From Macrolepiota albuminosa (taxonomy: Eukaryota; Basidiomycota; Agaricomycetes; Agaricales; Agaricaceae): a stretch of 64,000 nucleotides of DNA. The stretch spans positions 3,148,183 through 3,212,182 of the forward strand of contig JAMWFC010000117.1 of NCBI GenBank assembly GCA_027475525.1. The letters run 5' to 3'. This document shows positions 33,501-43,000 of this stretch, piece after piece. How positions within the stretch are numbered: position 1 is the stretch's first letter; every line of letters starts with the position of its first letter. Made by a program: the position numbers and the translations under genes. The notes below the pieces were generated by a model, which was not told where the DNA came from, ran no database searches, and was given only the letters and a program-made list of their open reading frames with translations.

Positions 33501-35841
33501 CCTGGTCAAGGGCCACAATCATTCCATTTTGCTCTGACGCCTCTGCGTAGTGGATCATCATCCTGATGAGTTTAGTTTGCTCCGCAATACTTCTTCCTGG
33601 GATGAAACCCGCCTGACTCGGGTGGATCAGATCGGTTATAACTCCCGCAAACCTTTCCGCGAGAATTTTAGTTAAGAGTTTATAGTCCGTGTTCAGACAG
33701 GTTATAGGCCTATAGTTGGCTATGTCCGTTCTATCATTCTTTTTATACAGAGGGCACATCCACCCCTCTGCAAAAGGGGAGTTCTCTACCAGACCATGTT
33801 CTTGTATATCAATGAACACTCTATTTAGGAGTTCAAGTACATCGAACGAAGGCTTTTGAGAACCTCCACTGATATTCAATCTTGTATCATTCACAAACTG
33901 GTCGTTAATTGACTTCCAGAACTCATACGGGATACCGTCTAATCCTGGAGCAGAGCTATTTTTCGCTTTCTTTAGTGCTTTGGAGATTTCGATTTTGGAT
34001 ATTGACGCTCCCAGTTTACTATTTTGCTGTGGACTGGATTTTGTCTTTAGGTTGCTCAAGACTTTAGCAATCTTTTCTTCTCTTACGGCCTCCGATACAT
34101 CTTGGAATTGGTACTGGAGTTTATCATGGTAGTTTCTCGCAAGGCTTGCCATCTTTTCCGAGCACTTTTTGTATTGCACTCCATACGGAGCTTGCTCATC
34201 TTGGTGCTCTTTCCTTAGGGCGTAAATCATGTCTCTCGGTTTTGCCAATTTACCGGAGCGAGTCCAGTATTTACACATTGTTTCGCCTTCTAAACGGTTC
34301 TTGACTGCAATTCTATCTCTTTTATCAAGGTGATTTTTCTTCGTTAGGGCATCAATTCCGGACATGATGGCTTTTAATCTATCTTGTCTGTCTTGATCGC
34401 TTATTGTGTGATCGGTATTCATTTCACTGAGCTTGGACTCTAAGGACTTAATGTCTCTTATGTGTTTCGGTACTATCATCTTGTCTCTTTGTTTCGCCGT
34501 TTCTACCACAGCGTTCTTCCACGTTAAGTAAATGGTCTGTGGGTTGTTGTCGCTTGTCCTGGTCGTCTGTTTCATGGATTCCAAGGCTTTATTACCTTCG
34601 GTGTTGACAAACGTTCTAAATCTCATATCTCTGATTATGTGTTCCTTCATTGACCAACGTCCTCTCCCCAGTTCGGGAGCGTCGCTATGGGCTAGCTTAA
34701 CCGAGACCATCAGGTGGTCCGTTCCTGGTATCCCAGAGGGGTTAGTTTTCCATTCCCTTGCCGTTTCTAGGATTTTGTGAGAAACATAGATCCTATCGAG
34801 TCTCGACATTGAGACCGATGCGTCTTGGATATAGGAGAAGGATCTGGTATCAGGGAAAGTATTCCTCCAGCCGTCCAGGAGCCTTAACTGCCTTTTCAGA
34901 CTGTCTAGAGCCTCCAGAGCTTCCGCTGGGTCGGATCTCGTAGGAAGCCGGTCAATCGCATCTTCCACTACGTTCATGTCTCCTGCCATTATATCCACCT
35001 TAACACGAGGATTTTGTCTGAAGAAAGTTCCTAGTTTTGCCCAGAATTCTCCATTTTTGCTTCCGTCACCCTGCGTGACATTCGGAGCATATACCGCTAG
35101 GATATTTAGTTTTTCCTCTCTGTGCCATACAGTCGATAGCCATAGGGCTCTCCCAGGTACAATCTCTCTAACTGTTACATTGTCAGTATTTGTGATGTCC
35201 CGGTTCAATACTACCGCTACTCCCCCTTTACCAGAGGGATTTTCCGGGTCCTTTGTGAAAAAAATTTTTAACCTTTTTCCGAAGAGGGCTTCTATTTGTG
35301 TTTTCCTCTCTTCTGTCATATGGGCCTCCTGTATTAGTAGGATGCCGATTCTCTTGTCTCTCATAATCTGGTTGATGTGGTGCCACTTTGTCTCAGATAG
35401 CGGTGCACCTGCTGACCTGTATCCACGGATATTTAGTGAAGCTAACTGAATAGCTGCTTTGGTGTTTTTTCTACTACCTCGTACACCTGAGCTTTTGTTG
35501 ATAACCCCCCTTGAAAGATGAGTTACGATTGGTGACTCTGAAGGGGATTCCTCAGGTTCATCCCGATCTGCCAGGTCAGGCGCGCTTTCGACTGGTGATA
35601 CCGTGATTTCTTGGGCGCTGTCGTTCTCCCGGTTTAACGACCTAATCCTGGCTGGGATTCTGATTCTTAGTGGGGGGGGTTGCGGTACAAGCGCTGGATT
35701 GTTAGTTCCTGATAAGTCATCCGTTGGGTTGACCCCTCGATGTGAGGGCCCACCTCCGTACTCCAGGTGGCTAGTCATAGGGGCTGAAGCGGTGGCTGAC
35801 TCCATACTCCCCCTAGCCATCGGGAGGCTCAAACCAGGCAC
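30586..35841 (-). CDS. LINE ORF2: APE-type endonuclease and reverse transcriptase
   Basis: 1751 residues without a stop. After a low-complexity N-terminus of about 130 residues comes the endonuclease: ASLNIRGYRS, LLIQEAHM, GDMNVVEDAIDRLP, SRLDRIYVS and GTDHLMVSVKL. The reverse transcriptase starts around residue 620: APGLDGIPYEFWK, NYRPITCLNTDYKLLTKIL, QAGFIPGRSI, VALDQEKAYDKIDHEYLW, GVRQGDPLSCLLF and the catalytic FADDTTTFL. The remaining 700 residues include cysteine/histidine motifs (CECVDCIEVERGSGCSH, and CKHDNNVDSLDHILTKC in the last quarter, the pattern often called RVT-related zinc finger). No RNase H motif is seen. The endonuclease nicks target DNA and the reverse transcriptase copies the RNA at the nick. 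All metal-binding residues are kept, so the protein could be active. Confidence 0.95.
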   Translation of the reverse strand: MPGLSLPMARGSMESATASAPMTSHLEYGGGPSHRGVNPTDDLSGTNNPALVPQPPPLRIRIPARIRSLNRENDSAQEITVSPVESAPDLADRDEPEESPSESPIVTHLSRGVINKSSGVRGSRKNTKAAIQLASLNIRGYRSAGAPLSETKWHHINQIMRDKRIGILLIQEAHMTEERKTQIEALFGKRLKIFFTKDPENPSGKGGVAVVLNRDITNTDNVTVREIVPGRALWLSTVWHREEKLNILAVYAPNVTQGDGSKNGEFWAKLGTFFRQNPRVKVDIMAGDMNVVEDAIDRLPTRSDPAEALEALDSLKRQLRLLDGWRNTFPDTRSFSYIQDASVSMSRLDRIYVSHKILETAREWKTNPSGIPGTDHLMVSVKLAHSDAPELGRGRWSMKEHIIRDMRFRTFVNTEGNKALESMKQTTRTSDNNPQTIYLTWKNAVVETAKQRDKMIVPKHIRDIKSLESKLSEMNTDHTISDQDRQDRLKAIMSGIDALTKKNHLDKRDRIAVKNRLEGETMCKYWTRSGKLAKPRDMIYALRKEHQDEQAPYGVQYKKCSEKMASLARNYHDKLQYQFQDVSEAVREEKIAKVLSNLKTKSSPQQNSKLGASISKIEISKALKKAKNSSAPGLDGIPYEFWKSINDQFVNDTRLNISGGSQKPSFDVLELLNRVFIDIQEHGLVENSPFAEGWMCPLYKKNDRTDIANYRPITCLNTDYKLLTKILAERFAGVITDLIHPSQAGFIPGRSIAEQTKLIRMMIHYAEASEQNGMIVALDQEKAYDKIDHEYLWRTLEAFGIPSNLINTIKSLYHGAETRIMINGFFSSPWKVTRGVRQGDPLSCLLFDLAIEPLAASLRESDLKGFQIPGHSEKLIATLFADDTTTFLSEEDDLESLEEILNDWCIASRAKFNTTKTEIIPLGVKEFRKDLIVNRRLRPESSRIPESIHIAMDGDVIRILGAWFGNEIDIGAPWSNTIEKIDKALNAWEKCHPSMEGRKLIIQMVVAGMSQYLTQVQGMPKNIEKLLSKWVNSFMWSGKSPQVNEQTLFQKIEEGGRALVDIKARNKAIDIMWLKSYLNFGPFRPLWALVADALMALNSPSSEERVDTRIKSSPFLQSWKSKSSGKGEICPDITRLFKTARDFKVRLEVIEVENDISMNMPIWYHIEADNKIRRMNSGKVAECLKSKHSIRLVKDAVRLANAINDPTHQDTTECECVDCIEVERGSGCSHPNLCTKRAGSMLDTLPGKWDPRRCPIEDQPDVDEGGETPEGAPKVSIFNPNTMTKGYIADAFRIFTSGPKCNNLYPRTQAVHLNEQLRASINGICRLETEGNVQEDDFVSNLIGVGTVLSGSEVTSDSAKWFNIGRNTRVSAYLLSIILTSMKSGINTPLTICIRSSLILDMLTKDITKMEDEGFYGIHDAGLLRTLIGRLRMHRASIALLDSTDEPISQHETIARSLATNALSRGRIMTLPPIPEELHLTGARLSSMSQALAYKTIKSLSGCPERPRTQKRLKDIILHIKDTEKRITDGRTIWKGIRNRDFSKTVKIFLWKMTHDAYKVGQYWDRPTMEPDLKIRAVCKHDNNVDSLDHILTKCASPGQGIVWSLASDLWERKSGDPLEPQSVATIIGSTVRKIESSDEIRSAGLTRLLRILLVESAYLIWVLRCERVISKDDAPLDPREVSGRWLKHMSNRAALDRKTVVPKSRKKAQTEAIIKETWSGTGLEGESSHIQEDGQSGVLVGSGRSETGVG

Positions 35842-36308
35842 GTTTGAGATTTGACCGAATGTACTGTTTATTAAGGAAGTCGTGGTTGATAAGACTTACC
35901 GAGTAGCCAACCGCGCTATCTCGGGGTGAGGACATTTCCCAAGTCCTCAGGGGGGACGTTGCTTTCCGGTCAATCCTAAGTAGCCAACCGCGCTATCTCG
36001 GGGTGAGGACATTTCCCAAGTCCTCAGGGGGGACGTTGCTTTCCGGTCAATCCTATGACCTGTGGGCAGGTAGTCGGGGACCTTCCAGCTTAAGCAGGAC
36101 TGCTGCACGGCACCTTCCTCTATTTTTTATAGACTGCCGTTGTTTGATCTCTCGATCTGAGCTTGAGACCTACATGTACCACAGGTGGCCAATATATTTC
36201 GGTCTCCAGTTTTTTAGATCATCCTAAGCTTTGAGAACCCACTTCATAAGCAAAGGTAGCGCACACAAGGTCAAACATATCTATTGGAGCCTCTTTGGAC
36301 ATTCGACA
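35842..36308 (-). other. LINE spacer between ORF1 and ORF2
   Basis: 467 bp, or 390 bp after removing the 77-bp duplication at 35902-36055. There is no open frame with features. ORF2 must be reached by reinitiation or from a separate RNA. Confidence 0.6.
35902..36055. repeat. Exact 77-bp tandem duplication (probable assembly join)
   Basis: 35902-35978 and 35979-36055 are identical and adjacent, within the LINE. Confidence 0.95.
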
Positions 36309-38240
36309 TTAGTTGTAGTAACCTCCACCCCTGCTGGGCTTCGCACGACCTCTTCCTCTATTACCCCTTCCTCTACCTCTACCTCTGAAGGGAGCAGAGT
36401 CCCCACCCTGCAGTTCATCATTGTAGGCTCGTCTTTGCCCGGAGGTAGATTGTGGTGGGGGTTTGTGCCCTAGCCAGCCTGGGAAATTCGGGAATGGACA
36501 GTTGGGGGTGTCGTGATCGATCGACTTGCAGTTGACGCATAGTAGTGTGTCCTTGCCCCATAGCGAGATCCCGTACCCTGCAGTCGCCGTTGGGAATTTA
36601 CAAGCTCGCATGATTTTTACCAATTCAACATGGTCGTTGTCAGATAAACAAAAGTTATGGAGGTATACGTTCCATCCGCGGAAATCACCTCCACTCGCAG
36701 GGCTTCTCTTTACTTCAATGTATTTCACCGAGATACTTTCCAGGATCTCCGACATGGTCCTGTCTAAGGGTAGCGGCGATACTTCCATGATGTGTGCTAT
36801 AATTTCTTTCGATTCTGCGAAACGCTTCTTTATGATGTCTGTCACGACAGGTTGGACGTCGTCTGTATTCTTGAAAGTGAAGCCGCAGATGGTCGTGATG
36901 AATGTTGGGCGTTGGTCCTCAAAAGGTTTGAAGAGCAGAGTAATGTCTGGAGTGGAGACGACCGCAAGCCCCGATAGAAAGGAGGCTTCCTCCTCAGTGA
37001 GGCCTGAAATAAGCATGTGGTACGGTGTGGGGAACCGCTCTCCATCTACCTGCCGTTTTTGAACCGGGAAAGATACTCCCAGAGCCACCTCCTCTATGTC
37101 GATAAGGCTCCGGATGACATCACGTGTCTTGTCTACTGTCGCCAGGCTGTTGTTCTCGTACTTTCCTCTGAAAGTGCACGCCCATAGTTTAGCCGAGGTT
37201 ACTTCGTTCCACGCTTCGATCTGGGCGTCCTCGACATTGTCCCAGGGAGACGACTGGAGGTGGATCTCAGGCCAGCCTCCATTGGGCATTGCGGTACGTC
37301 TGAGGCCTTTGTTGTTGGTAATGACGTTATTATCCACTAACTCCCGTTCCTGTGGGTTGTTGTGGGTCTGCGTGTTTTGAGTGGGCGGGGTGGCCGCCAT
37401 GCTCCTATCACTGGGTGTTCCGGCCCTGTTCACTTCAACCGGGGGGGAACGGAGAGGAGGATTGACTGGGGAGAAGTGGAGGGGAGGAGGCTCGTGCCCC
37501 ATCGGTCCAGAATGGTCCATGATTCCTAGCTGTTGGGCTCCTGCAGAACCCGTCGGGGTTAACTCACCCTCATCTTGGCTCAAGTTAGGGGAACCTGATA
37601 ATATCGAATCCCAGGATGCATCCCCCACCAGGGTGCTTTCTCCTCTGAAGGGGTCGTTACCCATGACCAGCGGGTCCTGGGTGCGCGATGAACTATGTGT
37701 AGGACGCGGAGATGGGGAGGTTTCTCTATCCCTCATCGTGTACTGCGACCTACTTGCGGGGGTGTGGTAAGGGGGGTACGTTGCCAAGGTGTGTCGTTTC
37801 GGTGTTCTTTTTAATGCTGGGCTGGAGGGCGGAGGGCGCTTCGCCTTGTCAGGGATCCGGACATTGCTAGTCTCCAGACCTGTCTCCTGTAAAGTTCCCG
37901 AGAGCCCATCTATGCCAAGATCTTGAGAGACCTGAGGGCTAGCATTCTCCTGGGGGGCTACCTGGGCTGCGGCCTTACGGTGAATTCTGATGGATAGCTT
38001 CTTAGTCCCTGCTCCCGTTGCTGCTTCAAGAGGTGGGAAAGGGTCCTCGGGCTGGGGTCCTCCACTGGGAGGCAGATTGGGCACCTGGGCGCTGAGTCGT
38101 TCAGCTGCCGGGACTGGATCACCCCCTTCACCTGTAAGGGGAGTCTGCGCGGGGTCAGCCCGAGGGGAGTTAGTGTGGAACTGGGTAAGTACCGGGGGAG
38201 TTCGTTCCTCCTGAGCTGGTAGTTGGACTTGTGCGGACAT
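36309..38240 (-). CDS. LINE ORF1: RNA-binding gag-like protein with CCHC zinc knuckle
   Basis: 643 residues starting at ATG 38240 (MSAQVQLPAQEE). The first half is proline- and serine-rich and probably disordered. A folded region starts near residue 330 (NGGWPEIHLQSSPWDNV). A single CCHC knuckle, C-x2-C-x4-H-x4-C in CVNCKSIDHDTPNC, lies near residue 580. The C-terminus is an RGG-type basic tail (FRGRGRGRGNRGRGRAK). ORF1 proteins coat the element RNA and accompany it back to DNA. There is no stop or frameshift. Position and strand next to ORF2 support the assignment. Confidence 0.92.
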   Translation of the reverse strand: MSAQVQLPAQEERTPPVLTQFHTNSPRADPAQTPLTGEGGDPVPAAERLSAQVPNLPPSGGPQPEDPFPPLEAATGAGTKKLSIRIHRKAAAQVAPQENASPQVSQDLGIDGLSGTLQETGLETSNVRIPDKAKRPPPSSPALKRTPKRHTLATYPPYHTPASRSQYTMRDRETSPSPRPTHSSSRTQDPLVMGNDPFRGESTLVGDASWDSILSGSPNLSQDEGELTPTGSAGAQQLGIMDHSGPMGHEPPPLHFSPVNPPLRSPPVEVNRAGTPSDRSMAATPPTQNTQTHNNPQERELVDNNVITNNKGLRRTAMPNGGWPEIHLQSSPWDNVEDAQIEAWNEVTSAKLWACTFRGKYENNSLATVDKTRDVIRSLIDIEEVALGVSFPVQKRQVDGERFPTPYHMLISGLTEEEASFLSGLAVVSTPDITLLFKPFEDQRPTFITTICGFTFKNTDDVQPVVTDIIKKRFAESKEIIAHIMEVSPLPLDRTMSEILESISVKYIEVKRSPASGGDFRGWNVYLHNFCLSDNDHVELVKIMRACKFPTATAGYGISLWGKDTLLCVNCKSIDHDTPNCPFPNFPGWLGHKPPPQSTSGQRRAYNDELQGGDSAPFRGRGRGRGNRGRGRAKPSRGGGYYN

Positions 38241-38958
38241 GGAGTTTGTACAGACTTTACTGAGCGCGCTCCCAAAAGATGGTGGGTGGCTGTTTAAATC
38301 CTGACAGCTTTTAAAAAAATTTTCCCCCCATGTCGCCTCTCAGGGCTACTTGCAGGCGTGCGTGTGGTGTGGGTCCAGCTAAGACACAGTAGCCGGGCAG
38401 GCCCTTTCCACTCTGAGTACAGGAGGGAATAAGATGATCGTGGTGATGACAAGAGTACAGACTTCATTGGAGGGATAGACCACAAAAAGACGCGATCACC
38501 TCCTGGAACATGAGTCTCAATGGTCTTTCCGAAGGCCTTCTTACAGAGAGTGAACACTTGTCGGTTCCTTCATCACCTCCTGGAACATGAGTCTCAATGG
38601 TCTTTCCGAAGGCCTTCTTACAGAGAGTGAACACTTGTCGGTTCCTTCACTCGGGACTTGCCTTGATTGACAGGCAGAAATTTTCTTTGTGGGTGACTGC
38701 CACATCAGCGATTGTAGGTGGTCAAACCAGAGGTCGTCTGAAGACTGCACTACAGCCCAAGTCCTCTCATGGGTGGTTCCAGAGGGACAACATGGTTGGG
38801 GATGGGTAAAAGAAAAGGGGGGGGGGGGGGGGGCTCAGATCATTGTGCCTTTCGGTACTGTTCCTTTTTAGGGGAGAAAGCAGGACGGATTTTACCCGCC
38901 TGTGTAAATTTTGTGTGAGATATGTGACCACATGGTGGTTACGGATCAAGGAGCCCCC
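38241..38958 (-). other. LINE 5' leader
   Basis: About 720 bp (640 after removing the 77-bp copy at 38495-38649) from the 5' end of the element to ORF1. It contains a long C run on the coding strand (17 G on the plus strand near 38818-38834). It likely holds an internal promoter, but no specific site is recognisable. Confidence 0.55.
38495..38649. repeat. Exact 77-bp tandem duplication (probable assembly join)
   Basis: 38495-38571 is repeated at 38572-38648, and identity runs one base further. It lies in the LINE 5' leader. Confidence 0.94.
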
Positions 38959-38972
38959 AGAGTAGATGTTTC

Positions 38973-39342
38973 CAAATGTCATTCATCCCTGACGATGTGA
39001 TAGGAAGGATTCAGTTTACCCACTTGCTTAAGGAGGAGTCACACCGTAGGCTATACACAGAGGCTTGGGGCCACACAGATATACTTATATTGTCTGAAAT
39101 GTATAGAAGTATTATCAAGTATGCGTGCCAAAAGTATAACTGGTTTACATTGATCACCAAAACAAGACAAAAAAGAAAGAGCGTCATAATGATCATGCGT
39201 TGCAGGAGAGCACGGTTATAGACATGGAACAAGTTCGTTTTGTGTACACAACCATGGAAGAATCCATATTTCTCACGTGATACAGCTCTTGAGTCCAAAG
39301 TGGCGTAGACCTTTCGATGTGTGTTAGGTCCATCTTGTTTTC
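38973..39342. other. Intergenic between the LINE and the small unknown gene
   Basis: No gene seen. Continuous with the flank left of 30370 before the LINE insertion. Confidence 0.5.
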
Positions 39343-39788
39343 ATGAACTCTCCAGATCCAGGCTCCCCCATCTCTACAGACACGGAGTCTCCACCGCCCG
39401 AGGAGGTCAACGTACAACCGAGCTCGAGTAGCAACTTCGGCGCTCAACTTGTCAGCCAGATCAGTCAAACGTTCGCCGGTGGATCTAAACGTCGTCTTCC
39501 TGGTGGCACATCTATTGGAGGACCATCTGTCATGCGTGATTCAAAGATGAGGCGGAAGATTGAGCAGGCGAAGGGAACGAATGTGAGTCTCGCGAATGCT
39601 ACATGGGATAGCTCGAAGGAGACCAAACGTGAAGAGAGAGAGTTGGTTGATTATCATCTCGTCGATTATCTAAGAAAAGGTGCGTTCTTCCATTTGAAAA
39701 GTCGAGTGGAATGGCCTGATCTAGATTTTTGATATACTTAGAGATTGGCGATCCTTTTCAAGATGCTGACATTCACAAACTCTCATAG
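39343..39788 (+). CDS. Small conserved-looking protein of unknown function
   Basis: Two exons, 39343-39679 and 39742-39788, encode 127 residues. The intron of 62 bp starts GTGCGT and ends TTAG, and the second exon reads EIGDPFQDADIHKLS before the stop. The N-terminal 45 residues are rich in Ser, Pro and acidic residues (PDPGSPISTDTESPPPEE) and look disordered. A basic stretch (SKRRLPGG, SKMRRKIEQAK) follows, then a charged helix (KETKREERELVDYHLVDYLRK). No signal peptide or membrane segment is visible. I do not recognise the family. A coherent splice and clean stop argue for a real gene. It lies 370 bp from the LINE insertion, which may affect its promoter. Confidence 0.6.
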
Positions 39789-40093
39789 TCTCAAAGGCAG
39801 GAGTGCTTGACTTGGTATTTACACACTCTTTAAACCACCTTGTTCCAACATTGAATGACCCGGTAGTTTTGAAACCTTGAACCGACCATCTGTATCAGAC
39901 CATACATACCCTTGTACAACACACAAGGCTGTCTCAATCCTTTCGTATCACAAGTTCCATTGAAAAACAAGAGCCTGGATATAAACACTACATATAAGTT
40001 AATTTGTAAATTTGTCAATGAAGACTGGTACAACAAAAGATGCAGAAAAGCATGAAGTTCAGATGTATCGTTACACGAAAAAAATGTTTCCAC

Positions 40094-43000
40094 CTATTCG
40101 ATAGTTTGTTTCGTTGATTTCTTCTTGCGTGACGATTTCCGCAGCGAGAACATATGCGACAACGCCTCTTTACCCTTCATCGATGCTCGTCTCGGGGCAC
40201 TTATCTGCTGTCTGCTCGCTGCAGCCTCCGACAAATTAGTCTGCATGCGCCTTAGTGCGACTCCGCCTTCCTCTTGTGCGAAGTCAAATCCACGATCGGC
40301 AGATACAACCCCGGTGGCTAAATCGGTGCGACTTGCACCCGTATTGACCGAAGCGCGCGAGGCATGACGTTGTGAGGCCGCGGAGCCTGGCCGCAGGGCC
40401 TTTAGGTTGGATATATGCGCATCATGAGCGAAATCACGATCTGGTTCGTATTTGCTGATGTAGCGCATGATGTCGAGGTCATCTGGGGTGTAACCGGCTT
40501 TCCATGCTTGTGCGGTAAAGCGAGGTGCTAATGATAGGAAGAATGTGATAGGCAAGCTGAACCAGAAGTAAGGTGATGCGAGTAGGATGTAGTAGCTGCC
40601 ATAGAGGTCTGTGACTGCATATCCAGGAGAGACAGCGGAATATATTATCTCAAAAATGGGCGGACTCAATCAAAAGTCATTCAGTCACAAATTGCAGAAA
40701 CTCACTGTAAAACACCAGATGACAACAATGCCGAAGAATACAGTGACGAAAATCCAAGCATTCCAGGCCTTTGCACTGAAACCAGTGAAAATATTGACAA
40801 CCATGACGGCAGCTAGTGCCATCGTCTGGTCGTTCTTGAGTATGGCACAACCTCGGAATGCCACAATGGACCCACCGTAGAGAATTCTTGCAGGTATACA
40901 GCATAACCGTCCGATCGTGCCGTCGTAGATGGGAAGTACGTATAGAAAATAAGAAAGAAGATGATGGCAGACTGCATAGGTCAGCATCGGTAACAGAGGC
41001 TGAAGATTGCACTCACTTGGTATAAGCCGTCCAAAAGATAGATGAAGAAGGATCTCAAGCTAAACCAGGTTCCCCTTCGACCAAAGTGATACAACTCTGG
41101 GACTGCCATCAAAACGTGATAGTCTATCATAAATGTTCTCTGAGTCAAAAGATTCCTACCATGACGTAAAGATTAACTCACCGAGCACGCGGTCAAACAC
41201 GCCAATACCAATTACAGGGGCAATTGTCCAGAGTGAGTTCCAGAAAAGGATATAGATGTAGTCGAAGACACTAAGAGTTGACATTGGCACAGCATAAATC
41301 AAGAATAAGCTGAGACAAACTCACTAGTTTGCACTCCAGCCGTCGTAAATCTGGAACCACCATAGCACACCGACAGGAACAACATTTTTATAGAAGAAGG
41401 TTAAGATCCTACGAACATTTAGATATCTGATAGAGGAAAAGTATTGTAACGTACATGGTTCCATTCCGAGCATAGGACCAATGCCCATGAACGAGTAAGA
41501 GTTTCTTTAGAAATCGGAACTAAACGGATAGTTAGGATAGGGAAATGAAATATATAAGGGAATACGTCGAACAGACCTGAGCAATCGCGTAGTCCGACGA
41601 GTTGACAGCTTGCAGTCCTTCTTCACCGGATATCCCGACACCAACGTGTGCAGCTTGAATCATGCTGACATCGTTGGCACCATCGCCAATGGCAAGTGTC
41701 ATGACACCAAGTCCATCTTTCACGAGACGGACGACAAGGGCCTTCTGAAGGGGCGATACACGACAACAAACGACAGCCTCACACGACGTTGCCAGACGAA
41801 GAAGTAAGCTCTTGCTCTCCTCATCCTCGAATGCCTATGGATAATGGCGTTAAGCAAAAGCCATGATCATGAAAGCTGGCGAAGACATACGTCACCAAGA
41901 GCAGCCCCATCTATAACGAGGATAAACCCTCCTGGGCGTTCGCCGTTGCCCGCGCCAGCAATGGAGCTACTCGTGGGGATACGTTGGAGAGGTATGTTGT
42001 GTTCACGAGACGACGTTGAGGGACGAGGAAGATTGTTGGAGGCGTCCGAGAAGTACTTGTCCATAGCATATATCATCTGTTGCTGTACCGTACGCCCCAC
42101 AGTGCCTCCGCGAATAATGATGATATTAGAATCATTTGCAATCAAGTTGGTGCTCCGTCCGATGGCTGGACAAAGGACATGTTAGAAAGCAAGTCCATCG
42201 TTTTCGACAAGGAATAACCGACCTATAGCAGTCTCAAGTTTGTCCCCTGTTGCTACCCATATGCGAATACCAGCTCGTTTGAGGTCAGCTATTGTTTCTG
42301 GTACACCGTCCTGTAGACGATCTTCAATAGCTGTTGCTCCTAGAAGCCGAAGTTCTTGTTCCAAGTCACTACACACAGCTTCGACTTTTTCCTCCCTGCC
42401 CTCAAGTGCAAGGGACGCCTCATGATATCGTTTGCTCCAATCAAAGTAGTCCGCCTCTATTCAAGAAAACTCACTGAGCGAGAGTTCTTCATGGTGAGCA
42501 AACAAAACCACCCACCAGAAATGACTTTGTACGCAAGAGTGAGGGTCCTAAGGCCCATATTGGCAAATTCATTCAAATGTGCCTCGGTCTCGACCATGAG
42601 TTCATGTTCGCCGTCCTTCAATCGTTGGAAGACGATATTATCCGCTCCTTTAGTGAGTAAGAATATCCTGCCGTCATTTCCTCCTATCTTGCGGACTACA
42701 ACGCTCATTCTCTTCCTCGCACTCGTGAACTCGAGAATATTCAATAATTCATACTTCTCAACCTCAGGAGCCGAGGATGGAGTGCGAAACGACAAAACTT
42801 CCTTATCGCGCCCACAAAAGACGAACCCAACGTCTGCAGCTGCCTGTACAAGGGCAGCTTCGTCAGGAGATTGAGACTTATACTCGATTTCCTCTGTGAC
42901 GGGATCGGTGGAGGTGACGACGGTGTGACATAGGGCCAAGACAGTGAAAAAGCCGTTAAGGAGCCGGGAATGCGAAGCATTTTCCGAGTTGAGGTCCGCA

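Larger units (their letters stand above)
30384..38958 (-). mobile_element. Near-complete non-LTR retrotransposon (LINE) with target-site duplication
   Basis: The element is bounded by a perfect 14-bp direct repeat AGAGTAGATGTTTC at 30370-30383 and 38959-38972. Its 3' end is a poly(A) tail (37 T on the plus strand, 30384-30420). Its 5' end starts GGGGGCTCC at 38958. It contains a 5' leader, ORF1 with a zinc knuckle, a spacer, ORF2 with endonuclease and reverse transcriptase, and a short 3' region. Length is 8,575 bp as given, or about 8,420 bp after removing two 77-bp artefacts. Both ORFs are open, so the copy may be young. Lack of a visible RNase H domain and the presence of an APE-type endonuclease fit L1/Tx1-like groups; clade assignment is not proven. 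Confidence 0.92.
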
